Of a stretch of 64,000 bases of DNA, positions 58,455 to 64,000 are shown one piece after another. The stretch comes from Cloacibacterium rupense. GTDB lineage: Bacteria; Bacteroidota; Bacteroidia; Flavobacteriales; Weeksellaceae. Within the stretch, counting starts at the first letter, position 1. Each line of letters starts with the position of its first letter. Location of the stretch: contig NZ_BMLV01000003.1 of assembly GCF_014645495.1 (NCBI RefSeq), positions 62,001 to 126,000 on the forward strand, written 5' to 3'. A program made the position numbers and the translations under genes. The notes below the pieces were generated by a model. It did not search any database. It worked only from the letters and a program-made list of their open reading frames with translations, and was not told the origin of the DNA.

Positions 58455-61400
58455 ATGCTTAATAAAATCATAGAATTTTCTATAAAAAACAAATTGATAA
58501 TCATTTTGTTTACACTTGGCTTAATCATTTATGGAATATTTGAAGTAAGAAAACTCCCAATAGATGCCGTACCTGATATTACGGACAATCAGGTACAAAT
58601 CATCACAGTTTCCCCAAGTTTGGGAGCTCCAGACGTAGAACGTTTCATAACATTCCCGCTAGAACAAGCCAATAATAACATTGCCGGAATAAAACAGATG
58701 CGAAGCTTTTCAAGGTTTGGTTTATCTGTAATCACCATTGTTTTCAAAGATAATGTAGATTTACATTGGGCTCGTCAACAAGTTTCTGAAAGACTTCAGC
58801 AAGTTTCCAAAGACATTCCTACCAACTTGGGCGTTCCACAAATGGCACCTATTTCCACAGGTTTAGGCGAAATTTACCAATATGTAATTCGCCCAAAAGT
58901 AGGTTATGAACATCGTTATAATGCAATGCAACTACGCACCATTCAAGATTGGATAGTTCGAAGACAATTACTCGGGACCGAAGGAGTAGCAGATGTTGCT
59001 AGTTTTGGTGGTAATTTAAAACAATATGAAGTAGCAGTAAATCCTGCTCAGTTGAAATCAATGGGTGTAACGATGACCGAAGTTTTCGATGCGCTTCAAA
59101 AAAACAATCAAAATACTGGTGGAGCTTACATAGAAAAAGGACCAAGCGTTCTCTTCATCAGAACCGAAGGTTTGATGGGAAAAATTTCTGATATTGAAAA
59201 CACTGTAGTAAAAAATTTACAAGACGGAACGCCTATTCTTATCAAAAATTTATCTAAAGTACAATACGGAAAGGCCATAAGATACGGTGCAATGACTTAC
59301 AACGGAAAAGGCGAAGTTGCAGGTGCAGTAGTGATGATGATGAAAGGAGCAAATTCTAATGAAGTCATCGAAAAAGTAAAAAAAAGAATCGAAGAGATAC
59401 AAAAAACACTTCCAGAAGGTGTAAAAATAGATGCGTTTCTTGACCGAACCAAAATGGTAAATAATGCGATAGGAACGGTAGAAAAAAACCTCTTGGAAGG
59501 CGCTTTAATTGTCGTTTTTGTATTGGTTGTATTCCTCGGAAATTTACGCGCTGGATTTTTGGTGGCTTCCGTAATTCCTTTGGCAATGCTTTTCGCCATA
59601 ATTATGATGAATATTTTCGGCGTTTCGGGAAATTTAATGAGTCTTGGAGCGCTAGATTTCGGGTTAATTGTAGACGGGGCTGTGATTATCGTAGAGGCCG
59701 TTTTGCACCGATTGCAGCACCTGAAAATCTACCAAGGAAAAACCATTTCACAAAAATTAATGGACGACGAAGTCTATACTTCTTCTAGCAAAATGATGAA
59801 TTCGGCGGTTTTTGGGCAAATCATCATTCTCATCGTTTATTTACCAATTCTTACATTAGAAGGCATCGAAGGAAAAATGTTTATTCCGATGGCGCAAACC
59901 GTTATTTTCGCTTTGTTGGGCGCATTTATCTTGTCTTTAACCTACATTCCGATGATGAGTTCGTTATTTTTATCTAAAAAAATAGAGAACAAAAAAACGT
60001 TTTCAGACAAGATGATGGCGAAAATAGAATCGCTTTACGACTATTCTTTGGCCCAAGTTTTAAGAATTCCTAATATCGTTTTCTTCGGAATTGTGGCTGT
60101 CTTCTTCGTGGCGGTTTTTGTGATGACCAGATTGGGCGGAGAATTTATCCCAAGTCTTCCCGAAGGCGATTTTGCAGTAGACACCAGAGTTTTACCAGGA
60201 AGTAACCTCAAAACTTCTACCGATGCCGTAGAAAAATCTTCAAGAATTTTAATGAAAAAATTCCCAGAAATTGAAAAAATTGTAGGGAAAACAGGAAGCA
60301 GCGAAATCCCAACCGATCCTATGCCAATTGATGCAAGTGATATGATGATTATCCTGAAACCTAGAGCTGAATGGACTTCTGCAGACAACTATGATGATTT
60401 GGCCGAAAAAATGTATGCCGAACTTAAAAAGAATATGATTGGAGTTACCTACTCTTTTCAATATCCTGTTGCAATGCGTTTCAATGAATTGATGACGGGT
60501 GCAAGACAAGATGTAGTTTGTAAAATTTTCGGTGAAAACCTAGATACTCTGAAAGTTTATGCAGAAAAATTGGGCGAAATTTCTAAAAAAATTGAAGGAG
60601 CACAAAACATTTATGTAGAACCCGTTTCTGGAATGCCACAAATTGTGATTTCCTATAAACGTGAAGCAATGTCACAGTTTGGTTTGAATGTAACGGATGT
60701 CAACAACATCGTAAACACAGCGTTTGCAGGGCAATCTACAGGTTCGGTTTTCGAAGGCGAAAAGAAATTTGATTTGGTAGTTCGTCTCGATGGAAACCAA
60801 AGAAAAAATGTGGAAGATGTTAACAATTTGCTGATTTCTACACCTTCAGGCATTGAAATTCCGCTAAGTTCTGTAGCAAATGTGGAACTGAAAGAAAGCG
60901 TAAACCAAATTCAGCGAGAAAATGCACAACGTAGAATTATCGTAGGTTTCAATGTAAGGAACAGAGACATACAATCTACCGTGGAAGATTTGCAGAAAAA
61001 TGTAGAAAAACAGTTGAAACTTCCTGCTGGTTATTCCATAAAATATGGTGGAACCTTTGAAAATCTTCAGCAAGCCAAATCTCGTCTCGCTATTGCAGTT
61101 CCTGTGAGTCTATTATTAATTTTATTAATGCTGTATTTCGCATTCAATTCAATTAAATATGGATTGTTAATTTTCTCGGCAATTCCTCTTTCGGCTATTG
61201 GCGGAATTTTATCACTTTGGTTACGAGATATGAATTTTAGTATTTCAGCGGGAGTTGGTTTCATTGCACTTTTCGGAGTTGCAGTGTTAAACGGAATTGT
61301 TTTAATTTCTGAATTTAATAGACAAAAAACGTTACAAAAAGATTTAAAAACCGCCGTAATCATCGGAGGAAAAACCAGATTGCGCCCTGTTTTGATGACA

Positions 61401-61625
61401 GCTTTCGTGGCTTCGTTAGGTTTTTTACCAATGGCTTTAAGTAACGGAGAAGGCGCAGAAGTTCAACGACCTTTGGCAACTGTAGTTATCGGAGGTTTAT
61501 TGCTAGCAACTTATCTCACGCTTTATCTTTTGCCTGTAATGTACATTTGGTTTGAAAAACATTTTCCAGAAAAAACCAGAAAATTACAGGAATTGAGTGA
61601 TGAGGAAGATGGATATCAACTGTAA
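58455..61625 (+). CDS. Heavy-metal RND efflux pump (CzcA/CusA family)
   Basis: The inner-membrane pump of a tripartite metal efflux system. The 1056-residue RND transporter starts MLNKIIEFSIKNKLIIILFT (first helix) and has RKLPIDAVPDITDNQVQI, the TM4 motif MSLGALDFGLIVDGAVIIVE (Asp-Phe-Gly and Asp-Gly-Ala) and FALLGAFILSLTYIPMMSSL. The second half repeats the layout, ending AVLNGIVLISEFNRQ and LRPVLMTAFVASLGFLPMAL. The DFG...DGA form is closer to the divalent-metal (Co/Zn/Cd) subgroup than to Cu/Ag, but the ion cannot be fixed. TolC and adaptor genes follow. Confidence 0.95.
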   Translation: MLNKIIEFSIKNKLIIILFTLGLIIYGIFEVRKLPIDAVPDITDNQVQIITVSPSLGAPDVERFITFPLEQANNNIAGIKQMRSFSRFGLSVITIVFKDNVDLHWARQQVSERLQQVSKDIPTNLGVPQMAPISTGLGEIYQYVIRPKVGYEHRYNAMQLRTIQDWIVRRQLLGTEGVADVASFGGNLKQYEVAVNPAQLKSMGVTMTEVFDALQKNNQNTGGAYIEKGPSVLFIRTEGLMGKISDIENTVVKNLQDGTPILIKNLSKVQYGKAIRYGAMTYNGKGEVAGAVVMMMKGANSNEVIEKVKKRIEEIQKTLPEGVKIDAFLDRTKMVNNAIGTVEKNLLEGALIVVFVLVVFLGNLRAGFLVASVIPLAMLFAIIMMNIFGVSGNLMSLGALDFGLIVDGAVIIVEAVLHRLQHLKIYQGKTISQKLMDDEVYTSSSKMMNSAVFGQIIILIVYLPILTLEGIEGKMFIPMAQTVIFALLGAFILSLTYIPMMSSLFLSKKIENKKTFSDKMMAKIESLYDYSLAQVLRIPNIVFFGIVAVFFVAVFVMTRLGGEFIPSLPEGDFAVDTRVLPGSNLKTSTDAVEKSSRILMKKFPEIEKIVGKTGSSEIPTDPMPIDASDMMIILKPRAEWTSADNYDDLAEKMYAELKKNMIGVTYSFQYPVAMRFNELMTGARQDVVCKIFGENLDTLKVYAEKLGEISKKIEGAQNIYVEPVSGMPQIVISYKREAMSQFGLNVTDVNNIVNTAFAGQSTGSVFEGEKKFDLVVRLDGNQRKNVEDVNNLLISTPSGIEIPLSSVANVELKESVNQIQRENAQRRIIVGFNVRNRDIQSTVEDLQKNVEKQLKLPAGYSIKYGGTFENLQQAKSRLAIAVPVSLLLILLMLYFAFNSIKYGLLIFSAIPLSAIGGILSLWLRDMNFSISAGVGFIALFGVAVLNGIVLISEFNRQKTLQKDLKTAVIIGGKTRLRPVLMTAFVASLGFLPMALSNGEGAEVQRPLATVVIGGLLLATYLTLYLLPVMYIWFEKHFPEKTRKLQELSDEEDGYQL

Positions 61626-61633
61626 ATCTAACT

Positions 61634-61704
61634 AAAGTGACACAAAGAAATTTGACAGAAAACACTATGAACTCCGATTATTTCTCTGTGAACTCTGTGC
61701 TAAA
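61634..61704. repeat. Weak intergenic inverted repeat in the efflux operon
   Basis: AGTGACACAAAGAAAT on the left faces TTTCTCTGTGAACTCTGTG on the right (61681-61699), an imperfect pair related in style to the ACCACAAAAGGCACAAAAGA repeats. It lies in the 91-base gap between the pump and TolC genes. Confidence 0.35.
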
Positions 61705-61716
61705 AAAATAAATAAA

Positions 61717-62937
61717 ATGAAAAACAAATTTTTAAAAATAATATCATTTCTATTATTTGGATTTGGGTTTTCCCAGACTTCCATTTCCTTAGAAACTGCG
61801 ATTGACAAAGCATTCAAAAACAATTTGAATCTAAAAAGTGGCGTTTTAAAAATCAATTATCAGGAAAAAATGAAAAATTCTGCCGTTGTGATAGATCCTA
61901 TCAATATTTCTGCGGAAATCGGTCAAATGAATTCCTTTTATGTTGACAATCGTTTTTCGGTGAGTCAAACCATCAGATTGCCCAAATTTTACAATGCTCA
62001 TAAGACACTTTTATTAGAGGAATGGAAAAATTCATTGATCAATCTCGACCTTCAAAAATGGCAATTGAAACGTGAACTATCTCTCATTTACAATGAATTA
62101 AATTATTTCAATGAAAAGAAAAAATTGCTAAAAAAAGCGGATAGTATTTTCACTCAATACTTCCAAAGAGCAGATTTACGTCTAAAAAAAGGAGAAAGCA
62201 ATCTTTTAGAAAAAGCAACTGCAGAAAACTTGAGAAGTCAGGCTGAAATGCAATTGAAAGCTCTGGAAAAAGACAGAGAAATTGCCATTCAAAAATTAAG
62301 TTTTTTAATTAATGACGGAAATCTTTACCAAAACCAAAACGCTAAATACGGAATTATAAATTTAGAAAGCCTAAATGACGACTACTCTGGAAACCCTTTG
62401 ATTTTAAAGCAATTAGAACAAGAAAAAAACATCCAAAATGCTAAATTACAGACCGAAAAAGCTAAACTGAATCCAAGTTTTAGCATTGGTTACAACAATA
62501 TGAGCATGTATGGAAATGGGGCCGATAATAAATTCTATGAACGATCGGCAAGATTTCATTCAGGAATGATAGGAGTCGGACTTCCTATTTTTAATTCGGC
62601 ACAAAAATCAGTGATTGAAGCACAAAAGGTGAACCAACAAATCGCTGAAAACAATTATGAATTAGGATTAATTAACCAAAAAAATCAATTTTCACAGATT
62701 TTCGGGCAATATAAAAAATTGAATGACGAAGTTTCTTATTATCAAAAAACTGGACTTAATAATAGTGAAAGTATTTTAAAAACTTCTAATAATCAGTATT
62801 TCAATGGAGAAATCAATTATCTAGAATGGACGCTTTTAGTAACACAAGCACTAGAAATTCAAAATAAATATGTAGACCGACTGAAAGAAATGAATGATAA
62901 AATTATTGAACTCAACTTACTTCAAAATAACAATTAA
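61717..62937 (+). CDS. TolC-family outer-membrane efflux protein
   Basis: A 406-residue outer-membrane channel of the efflux system. Signal peptide MKNKFLKIISFLLFGFGFSQ, then TolC-type repeated helical hairpins: SISLETAIDKAFKNNLNLKS, FSVSQTIRLPKFYNAHKTLL, YFQRADLRLKKGESNLLEKA and QYFNGEINYLEWTLLVTQAL. Slightly shorter than Escherichia coli TolC but normal for the CusC-like group. It lies 91 bases after the pump gene and 10 bases before the cytochrome b gene. Confidence 0.92.
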   Translation: MKNKFLKIISFLLFGFGFSQTSISLETAIDKAFKNNLNLKSGVLKINYQEKMKNSAVVIDPINISAEIGQMNSFYVDNRFSVSQTIRLPKFYNAHKTLLLEEWKNSLINLDLQKWQLKRELSLIYNELNYFNEKKKLLKKADSIFTQYFQRADLRLKKGESNLLEKATAENLRSQAEMQLKALEKDREIAIQKLSFLINDGNLYQNQNAKYGIINLESLNDDYSGNPLILKQLEQEKNIQNAKLQTEKAKLNPSFSIGYNNMSMYGNGADNKFYERSARFHSGMIGVGLPIFNSAQKSVIEAQKVNQQIAENNYELGLINQKNQFSQIFGQYKKLNDEVSYYQKTGLNNSESILKTSNNQYFNGEINYLEWTLLVTQALEIQNKYVDRLKEMNDKIIELNLLQNNN

Positions 62938-62947
62938 ATTAAACAAA

Positions 62948-63514
62948 ATGAAAAAATTTACACCAACACACAGAATTATACATTGGATTATCGCCACTTC
63001 AATGTTTGTATTATTAGCAACTGGCTTTTTGAGAATGTATTGGATGGGAAGAAAAACCATTTCAGCCGCCATCACAAACGAACTAACGCCTAAAGGCATT
63101 CATCTGCAAGATGAAAGTTTACGTGCAATTGCAAAAACTATCATCAACCCAATGTTTGAGTGGCATGTCAATTTTGCATATATTCTAGTTTTTGCATACT
63201 TATTAAGGATTATATATATGCTTGCAAAAGGAATAAAATTCCCTAATCCATTTTCTAGTAACACCTCAGGAAAAGAAAAATTACAAGGTGTTGTTTATTT
63301 AGTGTTCTACCTTTTGCTTTTGGTAGAAATTACTACCGGTATGATGTTAAAATTTGAGCTAGCAGGTGATGAAATTTTAGAAAAAGCAGAAGAAATACAT
63401 AAATGGGCTATTTATTGGATGCCAACTTTTATTATCCTTCATTTTGCAGGAATTACTTTAGCTGAACTCACCAACAAAAAAGGAATTGTATCAAAAATGA
63501 TTGGCGGAGAATAA
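62948..63514 (+). CDS. Cytochrome b561-type (Ni/Fe-hydrogenase b-like) membrane protein
   Basis: A 188-residue di-heme-type membrane cytochrome from ATG 62948; a frame extension to 62894 overlaps TolC and is rejected. Four hydrophobic helices carry the expected histidines: FTPTHRIIHWIIATSMFVLL, MFEWHVNFAYILVFAYLLRI, VVYLVFYLLLLVEITTGMML and EEIHKWAIYWMPTFIILHFA. This matches the cytochrome b561/hydrogenase-b domain. Its place between TolC and the adaptor of a metal efflux operon is unusual; electron transfer to a metal or a linked dehydrogenase is a guess. Confidence 0.85.
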   Translation: MKKFTPTHRIIHWIIATSMFVLLATGFLRMYWMGRKTISAAITNELTPKGIHLQDESLRAIAKTIINPMFEWHVNFAYILVFAYLLRIIYMLAKGIKFPNPFSSNTSGKEKLQGVVYLVFYLLLLVEITTGMMLKFELAGDEILEKAEEIHKWAIYWMPTFIILHFAGITLAELTNKKGIVSKMIGGE

Positions 63515-63560
63515 TGCTTTGCTATCATTTTTTTTAATTTTTTAATTAAAAAATCAATTA

Positions 63561-64000
63561 ATGATTAAGATGAACAAAAAAATATCTATAATTACCCTAA
63601 CTGTTTTACTTTTTTCTTGTGGAAAAGAAGAAAGTACAAAAGATGAATTTGAAGTAATGGCTGCTGAAAACCAAATTACTTTAAATGATTTTCAAATCAA
63701 AAATGCAGGAATTGAAACGGGAACTTTAGGAAAAGAAGAAATTTCTGCAAAAATTACACTTAACGGAATGGTAGATGTTCCGCCACAAAATTTGGCAAGC
63801 GTTTCTGCACCAAGTGGTGGTTACGTAAAATACACCCGTTTTATGCCTGGAATGCACGTAAACAAAGGAGAAACTTTAGCAATTTTAGAAGACCCACAAA
63901 TAGTGCAGTTGCAACAAGATTATCTTTTGGCGAAATCTAATCTAAATTATTCCCAAAAAGATTACGCCAGACAAAGCGACCTCAACAAGAGCAAAGCTTC
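63561..64000 (+). CDS. RND efflux periplasmic adaptor subunit (CusB/CzcB-like), truncated by the window edge
   Basis: The open frame runs from ATG 63561 (or 63570) to the right edge, giving 146 codons. The start MIKMNKKISIITLTVLLFSC has a lipobox (Leu-Phe-Ser-Cys) giving a lipoprotein anchor. Family features: ENQITLNDFQIKNAGIETGT, the lipoyl-like VSAPSGGYVKYTRFMPGMHV and KGETLAILEDPQIVQLQQDY, then the start of the helical hairpin. It links the pump to TolC in the periplasm. It is 46 bases after the cytochrome b gene, so all four are one operon. Confidence 0.9.
   Translation, partial: MIKMNKKISIITLTVLLFSCGKEESTKDEFEVMAAENQITLNDFQIKNAGIETGTLGKEEISAKITLNGMVDVPPQNLASVSAPSGGYVKYTRFMPGMHVNKGETLAILEDPQIVQLQQDYLLAKSNLNYSQKDYARQSDLNKSKA

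Noticed and set aside
1-64000. Prophage, insertion sequence or integrative element
   Set aside because: No transposase, integrase, phage structural gene or tRNA-borne attachment duplication is visible.

Overview
The window is AT-rich DNA from a member of the Bacteroidota, most likely order Flavobacteriales and the Chryseobacterium/Cloacibacterium-type clade. The evidence is a complete gldKLMN type IX secretion (T9SS) core, a PorZ homologue, proteins with T9SS C-terminal sorting domains, many lipoproteins, and Bacteroidota-type -7 boxes (TAnnTTTG) before several genes. Nearly all of it is chromosomal housekeeping sequence. I see no prophage, insertion sequence, CRISPR array or rRNA operon, and no stretch over 300 bases without a gene or RNA.

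Layout. 1-10 kb: a cut-off nucleoid-associated protein, dnaK, a secreted M43 protease, ppk1, a PAP2 phosphatase, an archaemetzincin-like lipoprotein and a class C beta-lactamase-fold hydrolase. 10-26 kb: a small membrane protein behind a sigma-54-like site, a lipoprotein superoxide dismutase, a fused UMP synthase (OPRT-OMPDC), hemolysin III and AEC membrane proteins, a DUF4846 lipoprotein, an M1-peptidase-like outer-membrane protein that lacks its zinc ligands, a T9SS cargo protein, a large beta-barrel protein, a four-helix-bundle gene between inverted 8-nt repeat arrays, dusB, xth and an Rrf2 regulator. 26-37 kb: an Lrp regulator, tamB and tsaD with almost touching divergent starts, a DUF808 protein, a GxxExxY gene inside an inverted-repeat segment, rsmE, a TrmH-family methyltransferase, asparaginase and tRNA-Ser.

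37-56 kb: on the minus strand, a short glycogen synthase, a DUF4270 lipoprotein, glmS, gldK, gldL, gldM, gldN and an FAD oxidoreductase; panC diverges from the glycogen synthase. Then come a tRNA-Lys/Leu/Lys cluster, aroK, an S4 protein, an FKBP-related lipoprotein, recO and porZ, a 5'-nucleotidase split into two genes, and adenosine deaminase. 56-64 kb: dapA, an acetyltransferase, and a heavy-metal RND efflux operon (pump, TolC, cytochrome b, adaptor) running off the right edge.

The most unusual structures are two small accessory genes in repeat-bounded intergenic cassettes. The four-helix-bundle gene at 22.9 kb lies between two opposed arrays, each exactly ten 8-nt units. The GxxExxY PD-(D/E)XK-like gene at 33.9 kb lies between imperfect inverted repeats ending in AGAACAC. 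Related intergenic inverted repeats occur at several other places. These read as candidates for small repeat-associated elements. Mobility or regulation is inference and has not been shown.
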